Shown here: one piece after another, positions 23,776 through 36,945 of the stretch | How the letters are laid out: each line of letters starts with the position of its first letter | Numbering within the stretch: position 1 is the first letter of the stretch | NCBI GenBank assembly: GCA_947034895.1 | Contig: OX344762.1 | Coordinates: forward strand, 52,059,087 to 52,123,086 | Origin: Rhytidiadelphus loreus | Lineage: Eukaryota > Streptophyta > Bryopsida > Hypnales > Hylocomiaceae | DNA: 64,000 nt | Direction of reading: 5' to 3' | The notes under the pieces: model-generated | What the model was told of the DNA's origin: nothing | The model's input: only the letters and a program-made list of their open reading frames with translations | The model's database searches: none | Program-made: the position numbers and the translations under genes

Positions 23776-25750
23776 ACCATAATCCATCTTGTGACCAAGA
23801 AGAAAGGATGAACAAAACAGAGCACGACACTCAATATGCCGACACTGCAACGTGTCACTTTTCACCTTGCTACATTGATAGAATGTCACAACTCAAAAGT
23901 TGTGACTGGTGACCACCCCAAGCTCATTGATTTGGTCACATAATCCAAAATTCCCTACACTTGCCCATTCGTGAGAAGAGAAGGTTTTGCTTTTGATGCT
24001 CTTTTGACTCAATTGAGTTTCTTAGTTTCATGCTTTATTTTGTTCAATCTTCTTTTGGCAACAAACTTGACATTTATTGCGCATGTCGGAGATTGAGCGT
24101 TTGAGAATGACACCAATCCCAACCGTTTGATATTTTATGCCTCCCATTTCCAATAGTGTAAGTTGGCTTCCATCTATGCCACTCCAAGATTTGTGGGTTG
24201 GAATGTTACATTTGTGTATAGAAAGGGAACACATTTGGGAAAATAAGAGAAGATATTGCCGGTGTATGTGATATCCCATAACCATTGCCAGTAAGCCAAG
24301 TAGCACCGACCGCAGGTGGCTAGAGCTCTATCACACATGCAGTAGTAGTGTGTCTCTTGGATTTGCTTCAAGCGCCTCGGTTTTGCTCCTCGCCGCCCCC
24401 CCCCCTGGTCGGCATTCGATTCGATTCTACGTTTTCATGGCTTTGCCATGTCGCTCTTGCTTATCACATCGTGCGTGCGTTTCCTCTACGCAGCTGCCTT
24501 GACCGAGTTAAGTTACATACTCTTACCTTAATTAACTAGCTCCAGGCGCAGATTTCGTTTCGTTTGGAACACGGCAACAAGTTTAGCTGGTTACTTCCTT
24601 GTCATAGAATCTGGACATGCATCAACGTATTTTGTCTCATCCTGTCAACAAATTAACGACAACCACTAAGTATTGAAGAAGAAGAAGCTAGAAGCAGCCA
24701 ACGAGATTAGTTAGATAAAGCTTTCTTGCATTGAATGTCTCGTACTATTCTTGTCTTTCGAGCCTCCTGGTTTGTGAGCTAGCTATACTGGGTTTTTGTG
24801 CTGGAATTGTAATTGCAGTTTGTTTTAATTGAATGAGTGCACGGTTGCAGTCTATATATCTGTTATTAATGGTCAATCAAAATCGCACTTCGACGTCCCA
24901 GTTTCTGCATGTGACGAAATCGAGTGCACTCTGAAACACATTCTTAAATGGATGCTGTGCATGATTGATATGTAGTGCCAGGTTCATTACCCCTCTTTGA
25001 TTCTACTAAGGGACTGGATATCAGTGAAGCTGCTTGGGCGGAAACGGTGATAAGAGAGCTGTGACATGCAGCAGAACAGGAAAAGGTGAGACATGGAGAC
25101 CTTAATCTCAGACGTGATCTGCGCGTTGTCTTCGATGAATCAGCGTCCTGTAGGTATAACGCATGATTCAGGTTTTGGAAATCTGTCTCGCGCATTGCTT
25201 CTCATTGACAAGTTAGCTTGGCACCCGTCGCTGATCGAACATGCTGTGTCGATCTAGTGTCTGCGGTTGGATTCCCTGACCTGTCAAAGCGTGTGAAATA
25301 GCATCAATTAATTCACTTAGCTGAGAGATAATATATATACCAGCATTGATCGATGAGCACGCCGTAGGTTCAGCGTTGAGCCTGAGCGTCGTAACGGTTG
25401 AATAAGTTTATTCAATTTTGTACTTTTGCTTCGTTTTTGTGGTCCTTCTTGCAAACGAATTCCTTGATATCTTCGTTCAATGACCGTGAGCTGTGCAATT
25501 CTATTTCAAAAAGAATTGACAGTTACTCTTGCACTACGATATACTAACTGAAGTGACGTGATGGAAATCTGGAATGCATATGCAATCAGCCACCGAACCG
25601 TCGATCCTGCGCGAGTGTCTGCTTCAATATGGCGAAAGATCTGACGACTACATAAGGAGTACTTGCAGCTTCCACAATGATGCATTGGCTGTGCATGTGA
25701 CACGGTTGATGTCGGGAAGTTCGTAGCGAAAAGAAATTTGCAGAGAGTTA
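23776..25750 (+). other. Spacer and upstream region of the CYP78A gene
   Basis: From 23776 to about 24300 the sequence is unremarkable and a poly-C run lies at about 24395. From about 24420 onward base composition is less AT-rich, suggesting promoter or leader. AATATATATACC at about 25329-25340 could be a TATA box, which would imply a leader of roughly 390 bases. No other gene is evident; the minus-strand ORFs at 24944-25195 and 25506-25778 match no family I know. Confidence 0.4.
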
Positions 25751-27923
25751 ATGGCTGACCCGGCACATCTATTACCACTGGCGGACCTGCCGATGCTCAT
25801 CACGTCGAAAGGAGATGTGATCCTTTACAACGACGCTTGCATTGACCATATCCAGAACGTTAGCAGAGCCATTGTAAAAATTACTCAAGAAACTCTCCGC
25901 TATTTGACAAAACCTAAAGCGCGCAATCTCGTGGTCAATGCCTTCACACTACTTATGGCCTCCTTAATCATCAACGCGATTTCCAGGAAACATTTGATGG
26001 ATGCTACAAAACTATTCATGACGGGACATATCGTTCCACATCCGCAATGGCCATCGACGCTCCTCATGACGACAGGCAAGTTGCGGCAGCAGGTCGCCAT
26101 GGCATCGTCCAGCAGCAAAATTCTTGCAGCTACTGTTTTGGGTCTTTTGGCGTCTTTCATTATGATAATCTCGTGGAGTGATAATGGCGGCCTGGCCTGG
26201 AATCTCTCACGCGTTTTCTCTTCGCCGAAGACGTTACCAACTCCAAATGGACCCCGAGGATGGCCAGTTCTCGGAAGCTGGACTTTAATGCAAGGCAGCA
26301 ACGTCCACAGGGAGCTCGCCAAGCTCGCCTGGACCGGCGGAGCTTCCACTCGGAAGCTCATGGCGCTAAGCATAGGCACCACCCGCATTGCATTGACCTC
26401 CGATCCCACGGTAGCAAAAGAGATTCTACGCAGCTCCGTCTTCGGTGACCGCCCGCTGAAACAAGCAGCGCTCAACCAGGGATTCGATCGCGCTATGGGC
26501 TTCTCACCGCAAGGGCCTTACTGGCGCATCTTACGCAAGATCTCAGTCACTCACATGTTCTCTCACAAGCAGATCGTCAGGAACTACGAATTCCTTCAAA
26601 GTGAAACTTCTCGCATGATCTCCGCCATAGCTGCTAATAAGCTCCACACACCGGAATCTCGCGTTGGCCTCTGTCTTCGGCCTTATTTACAACGAGCGGC
26701 GGTGAATAACGTCCTGAACATCGTTTTCGGCCGGACCTTCGATTTCAATGGCTCGTGTCCCGAAGCGGAGGCCGTGGAAGCTATGATACGTGAAGGGTTT
26801 GAGCTTCTGGGTAGTTTTAACTCCGCGGATCATCTGCCTTTTCTTCGCCATTTGCCTTTCCTTTCTAATGCTAGAAGATGCCGGGAATTGACGCGGCGAG
26901 TGAAATCGTTTGTGCAACCAATTCTGGAAGAGAGGCGTCGGAGGAGTTGCTCCAGCGACAGCTTTGTTGATGTGTTGCTCGCTTTGCAAGGCGACCAGAA
27001 ACTGCCAGACAACGACATGATATCTGTGCTTTGGGTAACAACTCTCTTTCCAGCCAACTTGTGTGCAATGTGGTTTAGTTAACCCCCTAACTTAGTTGCT
27101 ATGAATTCCGTTATTGGAACTGATATGCATTTGACTGTCTTTGTTCTGAATGCTTGCCTGCCACCTATAGATCAAAGTCCTCATGAAGATCATGGTAATT
27201 CTAATGTGATGCAGTCAGTACTAAGTATTGGTCAAGATCAGGAATTCTTGATCTGATATTTTACTGCACGTAGTGAAAGTGCTGACGTGCTGGATCTCCT
27301 GATGTCCCCTCCAGGAGATGGTGTTCCGAGGCACTGACACAATTGCAGTGCTCATGGAATGGGCCATGGCTGAGGTGATATTGAACCCAAGTATCCAAGC
27401 ACAAATCCACAAAGAGCTTGATACCGTAGTGGGGAGGAACCGCCTTGTGCAACTCAAGGACATGGAGCAGTTACCATACATACAAGCCGTTGTGAAGGAG
27501 ACTTTGCGGTCTCACCCACCTGGACCACTTTTGTCCTGGGCACGGCTTGCCAGTGAAGATACTGAAGTTTCTGGCTATCATGTCCCTCGCAACACCACGG
27601 CCATGGTGAACATGTGGGCAATCACACATGACACTAGGCTATGGCCTAATCCTCATGTATTTGACCCTTCTCGCTTCTTGGAGGATGACCTTGATGTACT
27701 TGGCACAGAATTGCGACTTGCTCCTTTTGGGTCTGGACGCCGTGTCTGTCCTGGACGAGCCTTGGGCATGGCAACCGCTCAGCTGTGGCTGGCACGTCTA
27801 CTGCACCACTTTTCATGGTCTCAGGATTGTCATCACCCCATTGACTTGACTGACAATTTGAAACTCTCCTGTGAAATGGCATGCCCTCTTCACAGTTGTG
27901 CTACAAATCGCATTCCTCTATGA
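25751..27923 (+). CDS. CYP78A-type cytochrome P450 monooxygenase
   Basis: A membrane-anchored haem monooxygenase of the plant CYP78A family; members such as KLUH promote organ and seed growth through a substrate still unknown. Exons are 25751-27034 and 27315-27923 (GTAACA...CCAG, phase 0), joined as [13 protein letters not shown], the intron position usual for CYP78A. The full frame is 630 residues, longer than the usual 510-560. A second ATG at 26099, in the good context GCCATGGC, gives 514 residues and places the hydrophobic anchor ([20 protein letters not shown]) at the N-terminus. The proline hinge [13 protein letters not shown] is near residue 163, the I-helix oxygen motif GTDT at 434-437, ExxR at E490-R493, FDPSRF follows, and the haem loop [10 protein letters not shown] has Cys573. 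The gene looks intact. Family call is firm; the exact start and subfamily member are not. Confidence 0.93.
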
Positions 27924-30100
27924 AGCAAGCCTATGTCCATACTGCAGCAGTTTCAATGACACCACAGGAGATAGGTTTATAGATGGGAGCTCACTCTCAG
28001 CTGGCTGAGTATATAGTATTCATCATGTGTAGATAAACACTGGCTTCATTTGCATAGTACAGTTTGTTCCATAGCTCTGTGGATAGTTGTGAAAAATTGG
28101 CAAGCATTAGTATTCATCATGTGCCCCTGATTGAACTCCAATGCAGAGAGAGAAGCTACAACCATTTACCTGTGGTTGGCACACAAGTATACTTGTAAGA
28201 TGTTGTGATCTTAGTGCACTAGATTTTCCTTAACAGTGCATTGTGACACTAATTTACCAGTCACACTATTTGTAAAGTGATTGAATTAGTATAGATTAAA
28301 ATATTTACTGTTTTGTATCAACGTCCACAAAAGATGATTTTGTAAGAACACCCATTTTTAGCCCTCACTAATAGGATAAATCAGTGTAGAAATGACCTTG
28401 CCACATACTGGTATGTCATTGAATGTGCAACCCAACTCCGAGACCATTTGTCACTGTAACATTACAAAAGATGAATTAATTAAGCCTTCAAATCTTGTGG
28501 TGATACAGTACTGTACTGTGTTGGTTACATTTACATGAAAACATATTGTAAAAATTTGATATGTATTAGAAGTTATGGTGCAGTGAATTAGTAAAAACAT
28601 AGTCTAAAACCCTCAAATGGAAAAAACCAAGGAATTTAGAAGTAAAATTTTATATATAATTAACTAGACAAGGCCAAGTGAATCCTCAATTGACTTTTCC
28701 TGGAAATAATAAATCTTTTGACTTATTTCTAAATCTCCTTTTACATTTTCATTTCCTGGTATATGTGATATATATGTATCAATGTTGTAGCTCTCTTTCC
28801 AATCAAATACAAATAGTGGTAGAATAGCAATAATTTGCTGAACTAAAGTATGAAATAGAATTCACTTCCACTCCCTATGACTGGCCTAATACCATAACCA
28901 ACTGTTAAGATCAGCATTTCATGCCAAATATTTAATTGAAGTTGGGAAATGAAATCTGACAAATGCTTAAAACAGAATATTTCCTTGCAATCTGTCATTT
29001 CTCCATACAAAAAAAATTTGATTTGAAAAAATATTTTCCCTAATAAAATTCCAGCATTTTTGTTTATAATTATTCTTTGCCGATCCTGATAGCCGGGAAC
29101 AGTATGGGGCTTCCCTATTGAAATCCTCACTAATCAGCGGGCAGAAGAACAAGAAGTCGAATTTCATTTACAGTGTCTATACAGTTCATTTGCAAAGTGC
29201 AGTAGTCATGGAGCCCACTGCAACATAAGTCAATGATAATTGACAGTGCAAAAAAACATTACGTTTGAAACCAGGTATTGCATATCAACAAAATTAATTA
29301 AAGTTGGAGAATCATACAAGTTTGTATTTAACAAGAGGGACAGGTAGAAAGCACAGCGTGGACGCAATGCTGTAAGTGAAATCTCATATCTGGTTGCACC
29401 GAAGCCTGGCAGTGATCTCATATCTCATACGTCATACCTCAAACTAGCAGGCCTGCCAGATCTGTCTACAATAAGTGGCGGCTCGGGTAGAAGCAGGGGG
29501 ACATCACAGCTTCTGGAAGAGAAACGCAATGCTCATAAGATGACAACGAAATGAGTGTCTCGAATAGCTTACATGTCAGTTTCTCATTACTCGAGGATCC
29601 AGGGAGTGTGGAACTGTTGGCAGACCAAGTGTACAGGCTACTGCTACACTCATGTGTGCATAGCAACTCCTTAGTAGACTTCGCTTCTCACCCTTTCGAC
29701 AGAATCTCAAGCTTTAGGCCACTTACAAATAGTAATCCCTGTTTGCTGTCCTAGATACCCCTGGTGAGCCTGCACAAAAATGCATCCACTTATAATATTA
29801 CAAAAACTTTCGTCTCATTTCATCAGACTGCTGAAATCCCACGAGGAACTGATTCACGCTCAACACAAAATGGGCCTTCCCACGGTTCGAGGCTGCTGGT
29901 AGTGCATGACATCGGATGATGGTTTTTCGTTACAAATCCCTCGCTTCTGTGAGTCTACAGCCAAAACGTCGGTCATGACAAGCTGGAGGCGAAATTGGTG
30001 AGGCATACAGTCGAGGAGACAAACTTCCTTGCCTATGATATAGTAAAACAGTCTCTTAGTAGTCAGTCTCTTTCGCTTCTCTTTCTTGTTTGGCCTTAAT
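27924..30100. other. Convergent 3' flanks of the P450 and ARF genes
   Basis: This spacer lies between the P450 stop and the ARF stop on opposite strands and should hold both 3' UTRs. I see no further gene. AT content is high from 28200 to 29300. Short ORFs here have no recognisable family. Confidence 0.5.
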
Positions 30101-33100
30101 TCATTGATCCAAAGTTCCACCTGAAGGATCAGGAAAGGACCTTTGGGGGTGAGCCTCTCCAGAATCGCAACTAGTCGACCTTTGTTGCTGCAGTTGTTGC
30201 ACAGGCACAGGGTCAAGCACCTTCAGCTGCTCCTGACTCATCTGTGCAACCTCTGATGGCGAAAGGATTTTGATAGAACGTACGCAGTTCAAAAACTCCC
30301 TGAAAGTGAGGGGAACAATTATGTGAGTAAAGGCATGCCAAATGTCACTCACAACTGCCTCAGTAGCCAGCAGCCACGGACAAGAACCCAAATACTTGTG
30401 CATAATCCTAATATTAGAGCTGACTTACTCTTCAATTTTAATCTGGAAAGAAGACGAATTCAAATCTTACTGCGGAGGAAATGGAAGTGCTTGGTCAAGC
30501 GGATAGAGCTTAGAAGAATCATCAACAAACTGAAAAAAATAGGTTGGAGAACCAGAGACTTTAGCATCACTCCTACGGTGTATGCAACTTACTCCCAAGG
30601 ATCGTCTCCTAAAAGTAGAGTGTCATTCTCATTGTCAACAAACACGATTTGCCACCCTGACGTGGGTGGATCATCCATCAGGCAGTCCAAATTAAACCTC
30701 TGGGCCAGCTCCTTCCTGAGTTCTGTGTAATTTGAGAAGTTCCGTACGTCCAAAGATCTTCCAACAAATCCAAGCTTGTGCACCTGGACATTAGCAGAAC
30801 CTACTCAAGAACCGATCACGTACACACTTTCGAAGCACAAACCATTTCTGAAAAATAGCTAAACATGAATACAGATAATTTAGTAATTGCCGAATTAACA
30901 ACAGGCCTTGGAGGAGAGAAATCTAACTGCGAAAAAAACTGAAAAGCTTTCCACGGCAGAGGTTCAGATATCAACCTTAGTAAAGGTACGGAGAGGGCTT
31001 GCCGTTGGCATAGGTGGCCATCCTGTGTTACGCTGAAATAGACCATTTTCATCCAATCCCTCACCAGACATCAAACCATTGCTCATAGAATCTGGCGTAC
31101 TTGGTGGCCCGTATGCAGCTGACAGCATATTATTGCCTGTAACATCCTTTGTTTTCCCGTAAGTGTGAGGAACAACGGTACCTGATCCAACTAATGGTTG
31201 GTCAATAGACACACCAAAAAGAAGGTGACTTCGGTCAGCTTGCAGCTGATCCGAGCCCTGATCATTATTGCGGAATCCATAAGGGGGTAGATGTCCCAGA
31301 CCTTGCTGTAAGGTTGATTCAGTACTTTGAGGCAGAGAAAAAGACCCAAGTACTCCAGCGCTGGAAGCCTCAATGCGAGTTAGTTGGGATGGGATGAGTG
31401 CTTGTGGTTCGGATTGATTTGAAAACCAGGGAGTCGAAACCTGCCACCCATTTCATACGAAGTGTTAGCTAACTTACAAATAATATTACGACAATTAATC
31501 ATATTTCTCAACACCGGAAATTTCTTCCATACAGCTTCAAGAGTCGTACTAAGTGTCAAGCGCGCTTAGCAGTCAACTTTGAGTATGGAAGGTGTGGATA
31601 AAAAGAAACAGCTAAAAAAGAATCACGAGACACCGACACCACTCCCTGAATATGGTGCCATAGAAAGCGGTCAAGGTCAAAATTGTTGTACAAGTGTGTT
31701 GTACAAAATAATTGTCGAGAACTGAGAAGAAAGATTTGTAAGGACCATCGTGACTGACTGAATCTGCACTAGCTCGTACATTAGAACAGTTATAAAAACA
31801 AACTGCCAGTACCTGAATCAACCCTTGCATTGTCCCAGAGGGCTGCAATCCGTTTTGGCTTGCAATTTGCATCATACTGGCTATTTGATTTCCTTCACTA
31901 GAGCTCAGTGGTGCACTAGTCGGAGCCCTTCCCATCATATCTTGTAAGCCAAAGGAATTAGACATCGTCGTCGGAGAAGCCATGTGCAAGTCAGATTCTC
32001 TGTAACCGGCAGAGGACATTCCAGAGTTCCCCAAGTCTGTCGCTTGAGTTTGGCAGGTAGACAGCTGCAATAGAGGGCCTGGAATGTCATTGATATGTTG
32101 CATAAGTTGCTGAGGCTGAGATTGCTGCAGGCGGAACGGCATATGTGACGACGGCACTGACTGGGACAGCATTTGTTTTGACGGATCTCCATTTCGAAAT
32201 TCCTGTAGGGCAGCTGCCGCAAGAGCACGGTACTGCCCATTCTGAGCTGAGGATACCATCGGTCCAAACCTCTGCTGCGTTAGTCGCATCCAAGAGGTAT
32301 CCATCGCCAAGCTACCAAAGTTAAGTGACCCCAATGAGTCACTCCCGTTCGGCCACATTTGAGACTTTTTCATGAAAGTATCCAAATCATCTTCTTCTCC
32401 TGATATAATGAAAATTAGATTCTTGTTGTAAGCAATCAGGATAGACATGCAACTCCACCAAAACCCTAAACTGTAGGCCTCTCGCACCGCATTGGAGAAA
32501 ACGGCAAGTCAGTTTTGACATTGTTAAGAATGGATTTCAGTACTAGAACTTCCAATATCGTAACTAAAACTGTTTAACTACTGTGAATCTTCACATAAAA
32601 ACTCGATCCGAAAGTGCGCTTCATGAGAAGTCATCCTACCTGGCATGCCACGAGGACGCTTCGATCTTAATGCAATGGGAGGGGGGCAGAGGAGAAACGG
32701 TGTCGTTAAAGGTTCAATCTCCCAAAGAGACACTCTGTGTTGTCTCTCACCAGCTGTAGATTCATCCCATCCAACCTGCGTAGTCAATGCACATCAGAAC
32801 ACATCAGAATACCCGAAACTTAGTTGCCTTTCAAAGAATATGTAAGAAAAAGTTGAAGCTATGACACAATGAAGACGAATATAAAGTTCCATAAGTGGGG
32901 CCTACGAAGAAAAATACCTTCAGAGAGCGCCAATGTGATTTAGACCATCTAGCAGAATCGATATCTCCTAAACCGGTAATTGTGCCCATGTATCTGACAA
33001 ATGAAAGCCGGAAAACACTGAAGTTAACTGGAACTCAGACATAGAAAGCTAAAAATGCATGAGCCCATTCAACTTAGGGACAGACAAGAGAGTCGTAAAT

Positions 33101-36100
33101 AGCATCCATCCTAATCATGTACATGTTTTCCAATGAAAATGATGTTACGTACCTTCTCACACTTGATTCCTCGGTTTCAAACACCATCCGGAAGCGCATA
33201 CCCACTGTAACTTGTGTATTGTATACAGCCTTGTGGTATTTGGCTAGAGGAATGACAAATTCAGACGGACTTTGCCTGTAAACAGAAGCATTAAACACAC
33301 ATTGAAGCATTTGAGTGCTAACATAACTAAAACAACCCCAACCTAAACCCTTCAATGATCTGTAGAATTCTGTAATCTGAAGTAGCAGGCCCTGCCAAAC
33401 CTTAAACAGGAAGACGGAAGCCCAAACAAATAGCACCATCCTACATCAATATCATTATCATATATGAACACAATTCCAAAATTCATGATATTCACATATG
33501 CACCTTGGGTTATAAAAGATTTTGAAGCGGCTGCTGGTATCTGCCGCATGTCTGGCGGCAGCAAGGACCCCGAAGTGCATGCTATCGCTGGACAGCACTG
33601 AAGAAGGCACGACTGTTTGCTGCCTGTTGGCCCGCCTTATGCCCAGCAAGAGTTGGCCTTTATCATCCCTAAAGACATAGCGAAAGTTTACATAAGGCTT
33701 AGATGTGCACAGAACTAACAATATCGACTATCAGATAGGAGCAATAATATATCTCACAAGGAGGACTCTATTGAAAGTAAATCTCGCACAATTAAATCTT
33801 GTTCAGTCGAGGATGTTAAGGAGCCAGTATGAACAGAAAAGAAAGAGAACATGTAACAAGAAAAATCTATTCCGCGTCGAAGAATTGTCTCTTAAGTTAT
33901 GCAGTTCAGTACGGGTTAAATACCTAATAAATAAGACCGAGTCACCTGCTTGCAGTCTCTTAGCGCTGACGAACACACTCCACCCGGTTGTGAGAAGATG
34001 CCTGCGCGGTTGGCCTGTACGAATGGCAAATAGAAAGTGTGTGAATGTTCATATCCCGGATAAAGACTAACAGCACAATTCAATCAGAAATAGCAAATAT
34101 AGTCATCTTCTATCAGACTTGACAAAATTCACAAAAGCATGAAATTCACCAAACTCAATGGCAGGCATACTACGGAACCAATACACACGGAATGATTCTT
34201 GAAGAGATTTGAGGTCAGAGTAAGGATCTCATACTAGCAACTCAATCTTGATTCATCCAATAGACAAAAGAGATTGCACCCTTACCTCTGTAAATATGGC
34301 GGAAGTGCCATTCCTGATCGTGAAGATCCCGCGCTACAAGTTCTTGAGCTGGTGGAGTTTGAGTAAAATCCTGCAATTCACAAAGTTTAAAGATTACAAC
34401 CTCTTCTTCTTTTTGCATCTTTGTACTGCAAAATTACACATAGAGTAGATTGATATCGTATAACAAGCACTTCAGAAACAACACACTTAACTAAAAGTCT
34501 TGTAGAAATAAAGTATTGCAGGGAAGAAACATACCAATGGTGGAAAAACTTTCTCAGCAGCACGCCGGGGTATGGAAAAGCCACCATGGGTACTAGTGTC
34601 ACTCGCAGTTAAGGTCTTGCAGAAATACTCTGTTGGCTGCTTGTTAAGTACTCCAAAATCTGGTGATAAGGCTTCTTTCTCCTACAAGAAGATGAAAAAT
34701 TAGAAAAAACAGTCCATCTCCTTGGACATGGATGTCCCCAACAAAAGCACTAATAAGAATAATCATAATATAATCATAATCATAATCTTGACCATAATGA
34801 TATCATAATAATAGTGTTATAAGTAAAAGATATCCTCATTAAAAAAATGCCGAATTGGAAACGACATTATTTGGGCAGCTTACAGGATTCTGAATGGGAA
34901 GCAGAGTCATCTGAGCGTAGACTTCATCAGTATCAAGATCAGCCTGGACAAACGCAGCTCCGATCAGTAAAACTTCTTTGCCTATAAATATTGAACTTCG
35001 GTGAAATGGCACGGTTAGATAATAGAAGCCACTGCTCCGTTGTCATATCACGTGCGTAATGAAACAACACCCTACAGTATATCATAAAATCTCAATCGAT
35101 GCAAATAGGCAACAACCAAATATCCATGACGTATCTATAATGTTAAGTTAGATTTAACAGAATAAAGTAGAACAGTCATAATGCGTTCTACATTCTCACA
35201 CAGTACGCACATGGAGTGTGACGTTGTCAAGTAAACAAACAAGCATTGCGGGGATGCTGGGGTAATTGGGAATATGCGCATCAGCCTCCTTTTGTGTTGA
35301 AGCAGCCACCTGACAACATCCCATGTTAATCAGATCAATTACATATAACCTCAGACAGGACGAAGAGCACACCGCCGAGGCTGTTTACCCTTGGGAAACA
35401 CAAAAGCAAAGATAGAGGACACAGACCGTCCAAGAGAACTGGATTCAAAGAATGTAGACCTGTTTTGACAAATCGACACAGAAATTTACTATTTACTATG
35501 GTAACCACACAGAAATCTTTCATTAATGTAGACATGTGCAGGTAGTGGATCATTATTGCTCAATTCCAGAATTACTTTTATCCACACTAGTGAATTCCAG
35601 GGCGGTCCAACCTGTACTTTGAAAGGCGTTCTAGTCTTCTGGATCTGAGATGTTGCTTAAATTTCATTACTTGGTAATACAAACCCAAAAGAACACTGAC
35701 ACTATGCAAAGCAAAAATGGTCATTTAAGAAAGTGATTTAAATAATACTAATAAAAATCACACATCGACAAAGTGATGTGATGGCAAAAGTTGTAAGCCT
35801 GCAATGAAGACGACAACGATCGCATGAAGACATCTTAACTGCTCATAAATCTGGGCACATCCAATCACACCCTAACCTTCAAAAAAATATCCTATTGCAT
35901 TTTTACAATGATAATATCTATTTAACATACCTGCTCAATATGACCTTGCGGAAAATACACCACACGGCTGTTAACGGGGGGGAGGGAAACTAGAGGTCCA
36001 GCACATGCATGCCACAGCTCAGAATTGAGACTCCGTCTCTCCCCTGCAAAACGCATAGCCATTGATGAGGTGGAATCGGAATATCAATCATATACAAACT

Positions 36101-36880
36101 GAGACCAGCTCGGATGAGTAGTATCTCGGGTAGCAGATCTCTCGCAACAAATTGGAATCTGAATACAGGCGACATTAAAAACAAGGGCACCACGTCCTGC
36201 TATTTCAAGAGCCAGCATTCATCTGCGAGTGCCAGCAACAGTAAACTTCGAAGCTTAAAAAATGCGGCGTTGAGTTCGCCAGCTCCATTCCCCGAACTGA
36301 CCTTTGAGGACACTTGAAACCACTACGATGAACACATCGTTCACTGTGAAAGTCGGCTTGAAATATACTTAGATACCACTGAAAACCAAAGACTACGATA
36401 CTGCGAAGCGCTACAAGTGTCAAATACACGATAGTCAAAACTCTATAACTTTGGCCCTCGCGTAATACAGTGCCTCTAGTACGAGCTATTAGCCGATTGC
36501 TCGAAAAAATGCGCATCTACTCATCGATCAATAAAAAACGCTGCAACAACAGTCTCGATTTTCTCACGGTAAGGTGGTCAACAACTGCTATCAAAATCTT
36601 ATACGCTCCACCGGTTCCACAGCAAGAGAATTCTGTTCCGGGCGTTCGCCAGAAAAAGATGTGACTGACATCATCTTTGGTCTCAAACAAACACGCTAAA
36701 GTGTAGGCATTGAAATGGAGAAGAGGAAGACATCGATACTTTGCATCGGTCAACTAAGCGTACAAATGATGAAATTCTACAAGAAGAAGAAATGGGAATA
36801 GAAGTAACAGTACCTGGGTCCATGGTTCCTGCTGGAGCGTAGCCCGAGACCGAAAGCCTCGCTGGAGGACTAGAGTACAT
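30101..36880 (-). CDS. ARF: Auxin response factor, probable activator class (B3, ARF and PB1 domains)
   Basis: A nuclear transcription factor that binds TGTCTC-type auxin response elements and is held in check by Aux/IAA proteins. Fifteen coding exons chain in phase: 36880-36814, 36043-35931, 35309-35211, 34943-34884, 34681-34535, 34370-34286, 34014-33924, 33668-33504, 33275-33153, 32993-32918, 32775-32640, 32399-31813, 31440-30976, 30783-30593, 30299-30101; 867 residues. [13 protein letters not shown] opens the conserved region. B3 covers about residues 131-238 ([35 protein letters not shown]). The ARF ancillary domain is about 255-345. The middle region (345-738) is rich in Gln and Ser, typical of activators. 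PB1 starts at 739 with the basic-face lysine K741 and an acidic DNEND...GDD patch (788-799). The start is the first in-frame ATG; M20 is an alternative. I saw no miR160 or miR167 site, but did not search exhaustively. Confidence 0.96.
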
Positions 36881-36945
36881 AGTGAGATGCCGAAATAGTC
36901 TCTTACAGAATCGGCACTGTATGGAAGAACGGACGCAGAACGCAT
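35990..36945 (-). promoter_or_regulatory. Possible overlapping upstream ORF of the ARF gene
   Basis: An ATG at 36945, 65 bases upstream of the ARF start, opens a different frame (MRSASVLPYSADSV). It passes over the ARF ATG, reaches the exon 1 donor after exactly 44 codons, and continues in exon 2 for 17 codons (GRDGVSIL...HVLDL) to a stop at 35990-35992. If the transcript starts upstream, ribosomes must skip this ATG or re-initiate. Upstream ORFs are known to tune translation of several plant ARF mRNAs. Whether 36945 is transcribed is not shown by the sequence. Confidence 0.45.

Noticed and set aside
25900..26475. 191-codon minus-strand ORF
   Set aside because: A shadow of P450 exon 1, whose sense translation has clear family motifs.
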